64,000 bases of DNA from Berryella wangjianweii (GCA_013201155.1 CP053716.1:1-64000), one strand, 5' to 3'. Counted from the first letter of the stretch, positions 16,052 through 24,774 are shown. Numbers and translations are program-made. The notes: generated by a model not told the origin, from the sequence alone.

Positions 16052-18021
16052 TGGCCGAGCTGACCCTTGCGCAGATCGCGGCGGGGATGACCGGGGACGT
16101 GCTGGTGCTGACCCCGCTGTATCCCTTCCCCGAGGACCCGCATGCGTGCGCCTTCGTCCATACGAGGGTGAAGGGCTACCGCGAGCGCGGTCTGAGGGTG
16201 GACGTGGTGACCCGCGCCTTCGACGGAGTGTCGTCGGTGTACGAGTTCGAGGGCCATCGGGTGAACCGACTTTCCATGGCCGATCTGGGCCTGGTGTTGA
16301 CTCGTCGTCGATACCCCGTGGTGGCCGTGCACTTCATGGAGCCCTCGGTGGCGCGTGTGCTGGACACGGTGGACCTCACCCGTACCCAGCTGGTGGTGTG
16401 GAGCCATGGCGGCGATACCCTGTACTGGGACCGCCCCCTGTTCGATTCGCCGTACTTCTCCGCGCCGCGCCGCATGAGCGCCGACGAGCTGGACGATCTG
16501 CGCGAGCGCGATGCCCTGTTCGCGCGGCTGAACGAGATGCCGCAGGCGAGCTTCGTGTTCTGCTCGCGGTTCGCCCGCGAGCGCAGCGCGCAGCTGACGG
16601 GCATCGCGTGGAATCGCGCCGACGTGATTCCCAACGGAGTGGACTTCGATATCTTCCGTTATCAGCCGAAAGACCCCGACCTGCGCCGTCATGTGTTCAC
16701 GGCCAAGACGCACGCCGATGTGTCGTGCTACGCCATGGACACGGTGGTGCGGACGATCATGGAGCTGTCGCGCCGCCCGTTCTTCGAGGACCTGACATTC
16801 ACCCTGGTGGGAGGCGGCGCCGCGCATGAGCGCCTGCTGCAGCCGGTCAGGTGCCTGCCCAATGTGGAGGTGGTGGAGGGATACCTGACCCACGACGAGC
16901 TGGCCGCCATCCATCGGCGCTGCGGCGTGGCGCTGTTCCCCACGCGGTTCGACACGCAGGGGGTGTCGATGTGCGAGGCGGCGGCGTCGGGTTTGGTGAC
17001 GGTCAGCACGCTGCGCGAATCGGTGGCCGACTTCCTGCCTGCGGCCGAGGGCATGCTGGTGGATGCCGATGATTTCCGCGCCTACGCCGACGCCATCGAG
17101 CGCCTGTACCGGTCTCCCGAGCTGTTCGCGCGATGCTCGGAGCGCGCGCACCGCAAGGCGGTCGAGCTGCTGGTGCCGGCGCTGACGGTCGAGCGCGAGG
17201 TGGCCTTGCTGCGCGATGCCCTGACGCGGGCCGAGGCGATGCCGGCGCGCCGCTCGGTGCAGGGGGGCGCGCGGTGGGGGGTTGCGTGCCGAGGGGATGC
17301 GGCGGGCGCGGAGAGCACCGCGGCGTCGCAGGCCGCGATGACGGAGGGCGCTGCCGCGACGACGACGTCGGAGGCTCCGCTTCTCACGTTGGCCCTGGTG
17401 GGAGATGCTGCCGACGAGAGTCGCGCCGGCAACGCGGCCGGGCGCTCGCTTCCTGCCCGCGTCGAGCTGGTCAGCTGCGCCGATGCGCGCGAGGCTTTGA
17501 GACGGGCTCGCGGTCGGTACGTGCGCTTCGTGACGGCCCCCCGTGACTGGGTGGCTCCGGCGGGCATCGAGGGCCTGCTGGACGCGCTTGAGGACGGCGG
17601 GAGCGACGTGGTGCTGGCGGAGTACCTGTCGCTGGCTCCGTCGGGCGAGCATCCTCGCCGCGCAGGCGCGTTTCACTTCATGTGCCCGGGCGTCGAGTAC
17701 GCTTGGGGCGACCTGCGCGAGGTGGGAGCCTACGGCTTCGCCGGCGAGCTTCCCTCGCTGCGCAGCGCCGTGCTGCGCAGCGATGCCCTGCGCGTCGAGG
17801 GCTTCCCGCTTGAGCTGATGTTCAGGCCGGACGCCGCAGCCCAGGACGCCTTCGATGCGCTGGAGGGCGTGCGATTTCACCCGCATGTCGCCTGGGTGCT
17901 GTGGGAGACGTCGGTGCGCTTCGAGGATTCGTCGATGAAGCGCTTCGGGCGGCGTCTGCGCGGCGCCCCGCGCGGCCTTGCGCGCCGCCTTCGCGAGCTT
18001 GCGCGCCGACTGCGCGGCTAG
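16048..18021 (+). CDS. Two-domain glycosyltransferase: GT4 with a C-terminal GT2-like remnant
   Basis: A 657-residue protein. Residues ~1-390 form a GT-B enzyme of family GT4: VLTPLYPFPEDPHACAF, the central IPNGVDFDIF and the donor-site region GVALFPTRFDTQGVSMCEAAASG, which holds the expected Glu. A linker of ~60 low-complexity residues follows. Residues ~440-640 look like the second half of a GT-A (GT2) domain (SCADAREALRRARGRYVRFVTAPRDWV) but lack the N-terminal nucleotide-binding half and a clear DxD, so this part is probably non-catalytic or degenerate. ATG 16048 overlaps the previous stop; ATG 16051 is an equally possible start. The C-terminus is Arg-rich and may sit on the membrane. Confidence 0.82.
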   Translation: MMAELTLAQIAAGMTGDVLVLTPLYPFPEDPHACAFVHTRVKGYRERGLRVDVVTRAFDGVSSVYEFEGHRVNRLSMADLGLVLTRRRYPVVAVHFMEPSVARVLDTVDLTRTQLVVWSHGGDTLYWDRPLFDSPYFSAPRRMSADELDDLRERDALFARLNEMPQASFVFCSRFARERSAQLTGIAWNRADVIPNGVDFDIFRYQPKDPDLRRHVFTAKTHADVSCYAMDTVVRTIMELSRRPFFEDLTFTLVGGGAAHERLLQPVRCLPNVEVVEGYLTHDELAAIHRRCGVALFPTRFDTQGVSMCEAAASGLVTVSTLRESVADFLPAAEGMLVDADDFRAYADAIERLYRSPELFARCSERAHRKAVELLVPALTVEREVALLRDALTRAEAMPARRSVQGGARWGVACRGDAAGAESTAASQAAMTEGAAATTTSEAPLLTLALVGDAADESRAGNAAGRSLPARVELVSCADAREALRRARGRYVRFVTAPRDWVAPAGIEGLLDALEDGGSDVVLAEYLSLAPSGEHPRRAGAFHFMCPGVEYAWGDLREVGAYGFAGELPSLRSAVLRSDALRVEGFPLELMFRPDAAAQDAFDALEGVRFHPHVAWVLWETSVRFEDSSMKRFGRRLRGAPRGLARRLRELARRLRG

Positions 18022-18141
18022 GCAACGCCTGCGCGAGGAGGCTGCGGAGGGAGCTCCCTCTTCTCGGGCCTGCCTGTTTGAGGGGGTCCGAGCCGAAGCC
18101 TCGAATCGAGGAGGCGGACTGCCATGCAGCTGTGCAAAATG

Positions 18142-18186
18142 GCCTGATGACCTGATGACCTGATGGCCTGATGGCCTGATGGCCTA
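18142..18186. repeat. Octamer tandem repeat (RCCTGATG)
   Basis: Five full copies of GCCTGATG/ACCTGATG (18142-18181) plus a partial sixth. The array ends exactly at the stop codon of the sugar transferase on the minus strand. It is in the gap between convergent genes, so copy-number change would alter at most the 3' end of that gene. Confidence 0.85.
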
Positions 18187-18831
18187 GGGGCGGGGCCCTC
18201 TCATCTCGTCCGCCTGCCCTGCTGTAGCTTCGCCCAGGGCCCCCTCGTCCACGTACACGCCTTCCTGGCGCAGCACGGTGGTGAAGGTGCGCAGGAAAAT
18301 TCGCAGGTCAAGCGCGAAGCTCAGGTTCTCTACGTAGTGGACGTCCAGCTTCAGGCGCTCGCGCCAGGGAAGCGAGTTGCGCCCGTACACGGCGGCATAG
18401 CCGGTGATTCCGGGCTTCACCTCAAGCTTGCGTCCTTCGTTGCCGCGGTACAGCTCGGTCTCGCGACGCAGGTCGGGTCGCGGGCCCACCACGCTCATCG
18501 ACCCCATGAGCACGTTCAGGAACTGGGGAAACTCGTCAAGGCTGGTCTTGCGCATGAAGGCCCCCACGCGGGTCATGCGCGGGTCGTCGGCCCCGTTGTA
18601 GGTGGAGCCGTCCTCCATCACCAGGTCGGGGGCGTTCACCTTCATCGATCGCAGCTTGAACATGATGAACTCGCGCCCCCCGCGCCCGACGCGCGGGGCG
18701 TTGTAGAACACGGGGCCGGCGTCCTCGGCCTTGATCGCGATGGCCAGCACGGCCACCACCACCGCCACGAAGGGCAGGGCCGCAATCGACACCAGCAGGT
18801 CGCAGATGCGCTTTCCGAAGCGTGCGTACAT
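18184..18831 (-). CDS. Undecaprenyl-phosphate sugar phosphotransferase (PglC-like)
   Basis: Starts glycan synthesis by moving a sugar-1-phosphate, probably an N-acetylated amino sugar, from UDP-sugar to undecaprenyl phosphate at the inner membrane face. At 215 residues it is the short monotopic phosphoglycosyl transferase core. It has one N-terminal hydrophobic hairpin (~10-33), the motif FKLRSMKVN, the catalytic-type [13 protein letters not shown] with the Asp-Glu pair, and VGPRPDL. The start 18831 places the Arg-rich membrane anchor at the N-terminus and follows the aminotransferase by 8 bases. With the DegT enzyme and the dehydratase at 579 it forms a likely amino-sugar priming route. Confidence 0.92.
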   Translation of the reverse strand: MYARFGKRICDLLVSIAALPFVAVVVAVLAIAIKAEDAGPVFYNAPRVGRGGREFIMFKLRSMKVNAPDLVMEDGSTYNGADDPRMTRVGAFMRKTSLDEFPQFLNVLMGSMSVVGPRPDLRRETELYRGNEGRKLEVKPGITGYAAVYGRNSLPWRERLKLDVHYVENLSFALDLRIFLRTFTTVLRQEGVYVDEGALGEATAGQADEMRGPRP

Positions 18832-18839
18832 GGTCTCGC

Positions 18840-20138
18840 CTAGCTCTGCGCGCTGCCCAGCAGGTCGAGCAGCGTGTCGCATACGTAGTCCACGTCGTCG
18901 TCGGACAGCAGGGTGTGCAGGGGCAGCGTCACCTCGTTTTGGAACATGGCCAGGGCATGAGGAAAGTCAGCGGGGCGATAGCCCAGGTTTCGGTAGGCGC
19001 TCAGCAGGGGAAGCGGCTTGTAATGCACGTTGGCCGCCACGCCCGCCGCGGCCAGGCTCTCGATAAGGCGGTTCCGACCCTCGACGTCCAGGCCCTCCAC
19101 GCGCGCGATCAGCAGGTGCCCGCTTGAGGCGTGACCCCGGGGGGCCGCAGCCTCGCGCGCTCTCAGCTGGGCTGCCTGATCGTCGCTGAGCAGGCCCGGC
19201 GTATGCGCCTCACGGTCATCCAGCGCGTAGTGGCCAAGCAGCTGCACGCGCGATCCCGCCAGCCGCTGCTCGTATCGGGCCACCAGGGCGCGGCGACGCG
19301 CCAGCAACTGGGGGTAGCGGTCGAGCTGGGCCAGGCCCAGGGCTGCCGACAGCTCGTTCATGTTGCACTTCCAGCCGGGGAAGGCTATGTCGTATTCCCA
19401 GGCGCCCGCCTTGGTCTTGGCCAGGGCGTCCTTGGTCTGACCGTGCAGCGACATCAGCATGAGGTCGCGGTACAGGGCCTCATCGTCGAAGGCCCCGGCG
19501 CGCCAGGTGAGGGCCCCGCCTTCGGCGGTGGTGAGGTTCTTCACGGCGTGGAACGACACCGCGGAGAGGTCGGCGACCGTGCCCGATGCGCGCCCATGGC
19601 GCGCCGCCCCCAGCGAATGCGCGGCGTCGGCCACGATGGGCACGCGGCCCAGGTGCTCCTGCCGTTCGCTCGTGGGCCGCCAGCGCTTCTGAGCCGTGCG
19701 CAGGGCGGCGTCCAAGGTGTCGTAATCGACCATCACGCCACCCAGGTCAACGGGAATCACGGCGCGGGTGCGCGGGCCTACCAGCGACGCCAGAAGCTCG
19801 GGGTCCATCTCGAACGAACCGGGGGCCACGTCGCACAGCACGGGTCGCGCTCCCACGTGGCAGATGCACGAGGCCGAGGCCGTGTAGGTGTACGCGCTGG
19901 TGATCACCTCGTCGCCGGGCCCGACGCCCAGCGCGCGCAGGGCGCACGCCAGGGCCGCGGTGGCCGAGTTCAGCGCGGCCACGCGCGGCGTGCCCATGAA
20001 GGCGGCCAGCCGTTCCTCGAAGCGCTTGGTGCGCGGGCCGGTGGTGATCCAGCCGCTGCGAAGGGCTTCCGTCACGGCATCCACTTCGGCTTGGGTGATG
20101 TCGGGCGGTGAGAATGCGATGGTGCGCTGCTGGGTCAC
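18840..20138 (-). CDS. DegT/DnrJ/EryC1 aminotransferase (PglE/perosamine synthase-like)
   Basis: PLP enzyme that aminates a 4-keto sugar nucleotide, probably the product of the 4,6-dehydratase at 579. The 432-residue protein has the family start (DITQAEVDAVTEALRSGWITTGP), the PLP-contact segment ADAAHSLGA and the Schiff-base Lys at about residue 200 (SFHAVKNLTTAEGG). The C-terminal domain is complete (NVHYKPLPLL, QNEVTLPLHTLL). An insert of ~30 residues near 310-340 (ALDDREAHTPGLLSDDQ) is longer than usual. The start is GTG 20138 with AGGGAGGT 4 bases upstream. It is followed by the sugar transferase. No acetyltransferase (PglD) is in the window. Confidence 0.92.
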   Translation of the reverse strand: MTQQRTIAFSPPDITQAEVDAVTEALRSGWITTGPRTKRFEERLAAFMGTPRVAALNSATAALACALRALGVGPGDEVITSAYTYTASASCICHVGARPVLCDVAPGSFEMDPELLASLVGPRTRAVIPVDLGGVMVDYDTLDAALRTAQKRWRPTSERQEHLGRVPIVADAAHSLGAARHGRASGTVADLSAVSFHAVKNLTTAEGGALTWRAGAFDDEALYRDLMLMSLHGQTKDALAKTKAGAWEYDIAFPGWKCNMNELSAALGLAQLDRYPQLLARRRALVARYEQRLAGSRVQLLGHYALDDREAHTPGLLSDDQAAQLRAREAAAPRGHASSGHLLIARVEGLDVEGRNRLIESLAAAGVAANVHYKPLPLLSAYRNLGYRPADFPHALAMFQNEVTLPLHTLLSDDDVDYVCDTLLDLLGSAQS

Positions 20139-20171
20139 GGGACCTCCCTTGGCGTGCGAACGGAACGACTC

Positions 20172-20177
20172 AGTATA
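20172..20177 (-). promoter_or_regulatory. Candidate -10 box for the aminotransferase/sugar transferase operon
   Basis: TATACT on the minus strand, read from 20177 to 20172, inside the 49-base gap after the GT4 gene. It gives a leader of about 27 bases before GTG 20138. No clear -35 box. Confidence 0.4.
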
Positions 20178-20187
20178 CGCCCGCGAA

Positions 20188-21486
20188 TCAGTCGCAGGCC
20201 AGCCTGCGCACCATGTCCACGATGGGCAGGTACGATGTGCGCTGGTCGAAGCGCAGCTCAGCCAGACGACGGCCGTTTTCGGCCATGCGGGCGCGTCCGT
20301 CGGGGTCGCGCATCAGCGTCTCAAGCGCGTCGCACAGGGCCTGCTCGTTCTCGGCCTCTACGTTCAGTCCCACGTCGCCCTCGCTGACCAGGGCGCGCAT
20401 TTCGGGGCTCGATCCCGTGTTCACCAGGGCGCTTCCGCTTGCCAGATAGTCGCCGATCTTGGTGACGATGCTTTGGGGCGCGCTGCGCACAAGCGAGTTC
20501 ACCACGATGTCGGATGCGCTCAGGTAGGCTGCCATCAGGTCGTAGGGGGCGTAGCCGACGAAGTCCACAGGCGCTTTCAGCTGTTGGGCCAGCGCTTCCA
20601 GCGCTGCGCGGTCGGGGCCGTCGCCCAGCACCTTCACGCGCAGGCGCGGCTCGCCCGGCATCCGGCGTTGCTCCGCCTGCTGCGCCGCGCGCACCAGGGT
20701 TGCCAGGTCGTAGCTGGCGCCCAGGGTGCCCGCGTAGGCGGCCCACAGCTCGCCTGCGGGCTTGCGCACGTCGGCGGCGCGACGCTGCGCGCCGGCGTCG
20801 AACTCGTCCAGGCGGTTGCCCACGTACACGCACAGCCGCTCGTAGGGTCGGGTGCGGTCGGCGGCCGGCCGGGCGGCGTATTCCTCGGAGGTTCCCACGG
20901 CAGCGCTCAGCAGGCGATACGCAATCTTCGCGTCACGGGCGAACGGATAGAAGGCCATGTCGCTGAGAATCGGCACGTTCAGCACCATGCGCATGGCCTC
21001 GGGCCAGAGGTCGTTCACGTCGGCCACGAAGGGGATGCCATGGCGCTGCGCCTCCTGGGCGCAGACGCGGGCCACGTCGTTGGGTGGGATCTCGGCGTAG
21101 ATCAGCCGGTAGCCGGGCCCCTCGGCGAAGATGCGGTCGAAGTGCGCGCGCAGGTTGCGTGCGGCAACGCGGTGGCTGCGGATGCGCGCCAGGTCGAGGT
21201 TGCGGCGGTAGCCGGGCTCGTGGATGAAGGAGATGCGGTAGGGAAGGCCGGTGTAGGAGGGGTGCGCGGTGTCGCGTGGGGCCTTGTCCCAGTGCTGGAA
21301 CGACGAGGTGATCAGGTCCACCTCGAAGCCCGCCTCGGCCAGCATCTCGCTGATCACGCGAAAGCGCGTGTAGCCGCGCGTTTCGTGTCCCAGCTTCACG
21401 CCCATGGTGACCACGGCGACGCGCGGCCGCGAGGCCGTGGCTGGCGCGGGCGCCGCCGCGCCGGAGCTATGATGCGTTTCGGTCAT
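20188..21486 (-). CDS. Glycosyltransferase family 4 protein
   Basis: A 432-residue GT-B enzyme. An Ala/Pro-rich lead of ~20 residues precedes the N-terminal fold (RVAVVTMGVKLGHETRGYTRF). The middle holds VADVNDLWPEAMRM, a motif of WbuB-type GT4 enzymes. The C-terminal donor domain includes LWAAYAGTLGASYDL, VLGDGPDR and SIVTKIGDYLASGSALVNTG, where an Asp/Glu pair replaces the more usual E-x7-E. I start at ATG 21486, the first Met after an unlikely Pro-rich extension. A TATACT box lies only 8 bases upstream, so the message may be leaderless. It precedes the aminotransferase in the same direction. Substrate unknown. Confidence 0.86.
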   Translation of the reverse strand: MTETHHSSGAAAPAPATASRPRVAVVTMGVKLGHETRGYTRFRVISEMLAEAGFEVDLITSSFQHWDKAPRDTAHPSYTGLPYRISFIHEPGYRRNLDLARIRSHRVAARNLRAHFDRIFAEGPGYRLIYAEIPPNDVARVCAQEAQRHGIPFVADVNDLWPEAMRMVLNVPILSDMAFYPFARDAKIAYRLLSAAVGTSEEYAARPAADRTRPYERLCVYVGNRLDEFDAGAQRRAADVRKPAGELWAAYAGTLGASYDLATLVRAAQQAEQRRMPGEPRLRVKVLGDGPDRAALEALAQQLKAPVDFVGYAPYDLMAAYLSASDIVVNSLVRSAPQSIVTKIGDYLASGSALVNTGSSPEMRALVSEGDVGLNVEAENEQALCDALETLMRDPDGRARMAENGRRLAELRFDQRTSYLPIVDMVRRLACD

Positions 21487-21493
21487 GCGCGCC

Positions 21494-21499
21494 AGTATA
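21494..21499 (-). promoter_or_regulatory. Candidate -10 box suggesting a leaderless mRNA
   Basis: TATACT on the minus strand, read from 21499 to 21494, ends 7 bases before ATG 21486. The transcription start would fall on or next to the start codon, and there is no Shine-Dalgarno sequence. A weak TGACCG lies in the -35 area. Confidence 0.45.
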
Positions 21500-21690
21500 G
21501 CGCATGCCGCCCCTGCGCCGGTCAGGCACGGAGGCGGCATGCGCGGTTGGTGCGACGCCAGGTTCGGGCCGCTGGCTGCAGGGCGGGGCGCCCGCGGCCG
21601 GCGGGTGCAGGCGCGGGCCGTGCGGGCCCGTCGTCGCTGAGCGAGGGAGACGGTCCGGCGGCCTGCGTCCTGCGAGCCGATGGGGCCGAT

Positions 21691-22365
21691 CTATGCGCGG
21701 TGGTCGAGCTTGCGTGCCGCGAAGTCGCCCAGCGCCTGCACCACCTGCACGATCACCACGCACAGCACCACGGCGGCCAGCATCACGTCCGATTGGTAGC
21801 GCTGGTAGCCGTAGCGGATGGCGATGTCGCCCAGTCCGCCCGCGCCCACGGCGCCCGCCATGGCGGCGAAGCCGAACAGGGTGATGAAGGTGAGGGTGGC
21901 TCCGCGGATCAGCGACGGGACGCTTTCGCGCAGCAGCACCTTGCGGATGATCTGCAGGTTGTTGGCGCCGAAGCTCTGCGCTGCCTCGGTGAGGCCGGTG
22001 CTGACCTCGGCCAGGCTCTGCTCGACCACGCGGGCCACGAACGGCGCCGCCGTGACGGTGAGGGGCACGATGCCGCCCGCGATGCCCAGCGAGGTGCCGG
22101 CGATCAGGCGGGTGAAGGGGATGATCGCCACCAGCAGGATGATGAACGGCACCGAGCGAACCACGTTCACCACCCAGCCCAGCGCGCCGTACACCACGCG
22201 GTTCTCGCGCAGGCCGCCGGGTGCGGTGACCACCAGAACAGCGCCCGCCACCAGGCCGATCGCGTAGGCGAGCAGGGTGGCCACGCCGGTCATCACCAGC
22301 GACTCCACGGTTCCCTGAGCCAGCAGCTGGCCGTACTTGTCGAAGAACTCCTGAATCGGCTCCAT
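21691..22365 (-). CDS. metI: Methionine-type ABC transporter permease (MetI)
   Basis: Membrane subunit of a MetNI-type importer for methionine or a related small molecule. The 224-residue protein has five membrane segments and the cytoplasmic coupling motif EAAQSFGANNLQIIRKVLLRE near residues 130-150, and SVPFIILLVAIIPFTRLI is typical of MetI. ATG 22365 is preceded by AGGAGGGC and lies 11 bases after the ATPase gene. No substrate-binding lipoprotein (MetQ) is on either side, so the binding protein must be elsewhere or the complex differs. Confidence 0.9.
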   Translation of the reverse strand: MEPIQEFFDKYGQLLAQGTVESLVMTGVATLLAYAIGLVAGAVLVVTAPGGLRENRVVYGALGWVVNVVRSVPFIILLVAIIPFTRLIAGTSLGIAGGIVPLTVTAAPFVARVVEQSLAEVSTGLTEAAQSFGANNLQIIRKVLLRESVPSLIRGATLTFITLFGFAAMAGAVGAGGLGDIAIRYGYQRYQSDVMLAAVVLCVVIVQVVQALGDFAARKLDHRA

Positions 22366-22376
22366 GCGACGCCCTC

Positions 22377-23144
22377 CTATGCCCTGGCGCGGCTGCCGCC
22401 GTGCACCTGATGGTTGTTGCTGATCAGCTCCTGAAGGGCCGCGCTTTGGGGGTTGGCGAACAGCTCGGCGCGCGGGCCCTGCTCGACGATGCGACCGCCC
22501 TCGATCACGGCGATCCGGTTGCAGATGGCCTCGGCCACGGTGAGGGCGTGGGTGATGACCACCAGGGTGACGCCCAGTTCGCGGTTGATCTGCTTCAGGA
22601 GATCGAGGATGGCCACGGTGGTCTTGGTGTCCAGCGCGCTCGTCGCCTCGTCGCACAGCATGATCTTGGCCTCGTTGGCCAGGGCGCGCGCAATGGCCAC
22701 GCGCTGCTGCTGACCGCCCGACAGCTGACTGGGGTAGCGGTGGGCCAGTTCCTCGATGCCCACCAGGCCCAGCAGCTCAAGGGCGCGCTCTTCGGCCTGC
22801 TCGCGCGGCGTGCGCGACAGCTCCAGCGGGAAGGTGACGTTGCGCAGCACGGTGCGCTGCTGGAACAGGCTGAAGTTCTGGAAGATCATGCCCACCGAGG
22901 TGCGCAGGCGGGTGAGGTCGCCCCCGGTGAAGTCGGTGACGTCCACCCCATCGACGATCACCTTGCCCGAGGTGGGGCGCTCCAGCAGGTTCATGCAGCG
23001 CACGAGCGTGGACTTTCCGGCCCCGGAAGATCCCAGGATGCCGAAGATGTCCCCGGCCTCGACGTGCAGGTTCACGTCGGAAAGGGCGGTGTGGGCGTCG
23101 GGGCCCTGCCCGTAGGTTTTCGAGAGATGCTCGATGCGTATCAT
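22377..23144 (-). CDS. metN: Methionine-type ABC transporter ATP-binding protein (MetN), short form
   Basis: ATPase subunit of the importer. The 255-residue protein has Walker A GSSGAGKST, Q-loop FQNFSLF, signature LSGGQQQRVAIARAL, Walker B IMLCDEATSALD and the switch His in VVITHAL. It stops right after the ABC domain: the C-terminal NIL/ACT-like domain of ~90 residues, through which methionine inhibits canonical MetN, is absent. ATG 23144 fits the family start (MIRIEHLSKTY); an in-frame GTG at 23174 is possible but has no ribosome binding site. It is the first gene of a two-gene operon with metI. Confidence 0.9.
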   Translation of the reverse strand: MIRIEHLSKTYGQGPDAHTALSDVNLHVEAGDIFGILGSSGAGKSTLVRCMNLLERPTSGKVIVDGVDVTDFTGGDLTRLRTSVGMIFQNFSLFQQRTVLRNVTFPLELSRTPREQAEERALELLGLVGIEELAHRYPSQLSGGQQQRVAIARALANEAKIMLCDEATSALDTKTTVAILDLLKQINRELGVTLVVITHALTVAEAICNRIAVIEGGRIVEQGPRAELFANPQSAALQELISNNHQVHGGSRARA

Positions 23145-23189
23145 GTCGATCCAATCGCAGGTATGGTGGTTCACGCGGACAAGGTGAAG

Positions 23190-23218
23190 ATTATCGGGGG
23201 CGTGTCGGCAATTTGCAA
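23190..23218 (-). promoter_or_regulatory. Promoter of metNI
   Basis: On the minus strand TTGCAA (23218-23213) and GATAAT (23195-23190) are separated by 17 bases. Transcription would start near 23183, about 39 bases before the metN ATG. Confidence 0.6.
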
Positions 23219-23343
23219 ATGACGCCCCGTCGCCGCATGTTCGCGATGGCGTTTAAATCACCAGTTCATAGGGGTTATATATCCAATGGGTAACCATGAT
23301 TCGGAAAGTGATGTGACCAATCGAGCCCTTCGGTGCGGCAGGG

Positions 23344-23349
23344 TATACT
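23344..23349 (+). promoter_or_regulatory. Candidate -10 box for glnA
   Basis: TATACT about 61 bases before the glnA start. There is no clear -35 box 17 bases upstream; an AT-rich stretch (TTATATATCC, 23273-23282) lies further upstream. Confidence 0.4.
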
Positions 23350-23409
23350 TCAATGACGCACAGGGCCCCGCACAGGGCCGCCCTCAACCACGACAGACAG
23401 GGTGAGCGC

Positions 23410-24753
23410 ATGGGCATGACGCCAGAGCAGGACTTCGTGATGCGAACCATCGAGAGCCGCGACATCCATTTCGTGCGGTTCTGGTTCACCGACGTGCTGG
23501 GCAACATGAAGTCGTTCGCGGTCAGTCCCTCCGAGCTGGCAGGGGCCTTCTCGGAGGGCATGGGCTTCGACGGCAGCTGCATCTCGGGGTTCGGCGTGGT
23601 GGAGGAATCCGACATGCTGGCCTTCCCCGACGCGTCCACCTTCCAGGTGCTGCCGTGGCGCCCTTCGTCCAACGCCGTGGCGCGCATGTTCTGCTCGATC
23701 AGGCTGCCGGAGGGCTCCGCCTTCGAGGGCGACCCGCGCCAGGTGCTGCAGCGCATGGTGTCGCGCGCCTCGTCTTTGGGCTACGTGTTCAACGTGGGTC
23801 CCGAGCTTGAGCACTACTACTTTCGCGACGCTTCGGGCACCGAGGTGCTCGACCGCGGCGGCTACTTCGACCTCACGTCGCTTGACTCCGGGTCCGACCT
23901 GCGTCGCGACACGGTTCTGAACGTCGAGAACATGGGCATTCCGGTGGAGTACTCGCACCACGAGACCGGTCCCTCGCAGCACGAGATCGACCTGCGCTAC
24001 ACCGACGCGCTGTCGATGGCCGACGCGGTGATGACCTACAAGCTGGTGGTGAAGGAGGTGGCGCGCAGCCACGGGGTGTACGCCTCGTTCATGCCCAAGC
24101 CCCTGGAGGGGCATCCCGGCAGCGGCATGCACGTGCACCAGAGCCTGTTCAGCATGGAGGGCGAGAACCTGTTCTTCGACCCGTCCGACGCGCTGGGGTA
24201 CCGCCTGTCCGACCTGGCGAAAAGCTACATTGCCGGCCTTCTGCGCTACGCTCCCGAGTTCTCGCTGGTGACGAATCAGTATGTGAACTCGTACAAGCGC
24301 CTGGCCGCGGGCGCCGAGGCGCCGGCCTATCTGTCGTGGGGCAAGAACAACCGCTCCACCCTGGTGAGGATTCCGGGCTATCGTCCCGACTCAAGCTCGG
24401 CCTGTCGCGTGGAGCTGCGCAGTCCCGATGCCGCCGCGAACCCCTACCTGGCGTTCTCGGCCATGCTGGCGGCAGGTCTGGCCGGCATCGAGGAGGGGCT
24501 CCGGCTTCCCGACCCCATCGAGTCCACCAACCTGTTCGCGCATTCGCATCGCACCCTGCGCAGCAAGGGCCTGGAGCCGCTGCCCTTGAACCTGGGCGAG
24601 GCCATCGAGCGATTCGAGGCGTCGCAGCTGATGCGCGACACCCTGGGCCCCTACATACATCAGTATCTGGTGGACGAGAAGACGCGCGAATGGGACGAGT
24701 ACCAGCGCCATGTGTCGCGCTGGGAGCTCGACACCTATCTGGAAGTGCTGTAG
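23410..24753 (+). CDS. glnA: Glutamine synthetase type I
   Basis: Joins glutamate and ammonia with ATP to make glutamine, the entry point of nitrogen assimilation. The 447-residue protein has the family motifs in order: FWFTDVLGNMKSF, GMGFDGSCISGF, the catalytic NMGIPVEYSHHETGPSQHEID, KPLEGHPGSGMHVHQS, the ATP/Glu region NRSTLVRIPGYRP and VELRSPDAAANPYLAF. The length and absence of an adenylylation-site tyrosine segment in the C-terminal part match the GSI-alpha form (Bacillus-like), which is usually controlled by feedback and regulators, not by adenylylation. ATG 23410 follows AGGGTGAG; ATG 23416 is an alternative. An OmpR-type regulator follows 21 bases downstream. Confidence 0.95.
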   Translation: MGMTPEQDFVMRTIESRDIHFVRFWFTDVLGNMKSFAVSPSELAGAFSEGMGFDGSCISGFGVVEESDMLAFPDASTFQVLPWRPSSNAVARMFCSIRLPEGSAFEGDPRQVLQRMVSRASSLGYVFNVGPELEHYYFRDASGTEVLDRGGYFDLTSLDSGSDLRRDTVLNVENMGIPVEYSHHETGPSQHEIDLRYTDALSMADAVMTYKLVVKEVARSHGVYASFMPKPLEGHPGSGMHVHQSLFSMEGENLFFDPSDALGYRLSDLAKSYIAGLLRYAPEFSLVTNQYVNSYKRLAAGAEAPAYLSWGKNNRSTLVRIPGYRPDSSSACRVELRSPDAAANPYLAFSAMLAAGLAGIEEGLRLPDPIESTNLFAHSHRTLRSKGLEPLPLNLGEAIERFEASQLMRDTLGPYIHQYLVDEKTREWDEYQRHVSRWELDTYLEVL

Positions 24754-24774
24754 GAGGGCGGTGGGCAGGCAGAC

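Noticed and set aside
19888-22410. An 840-residue open frame on the plus strand over the aminotransferase, GT4 and metI
   Set aside because: The minus-strand genes have full family motifs; this frame does not.
23290-23317. GlnR box upstream of glnA (GTAAC ... GAAAG ... GTGAC)
   Set aside because: The elements occur but their spacing does not match the known GlnR site.
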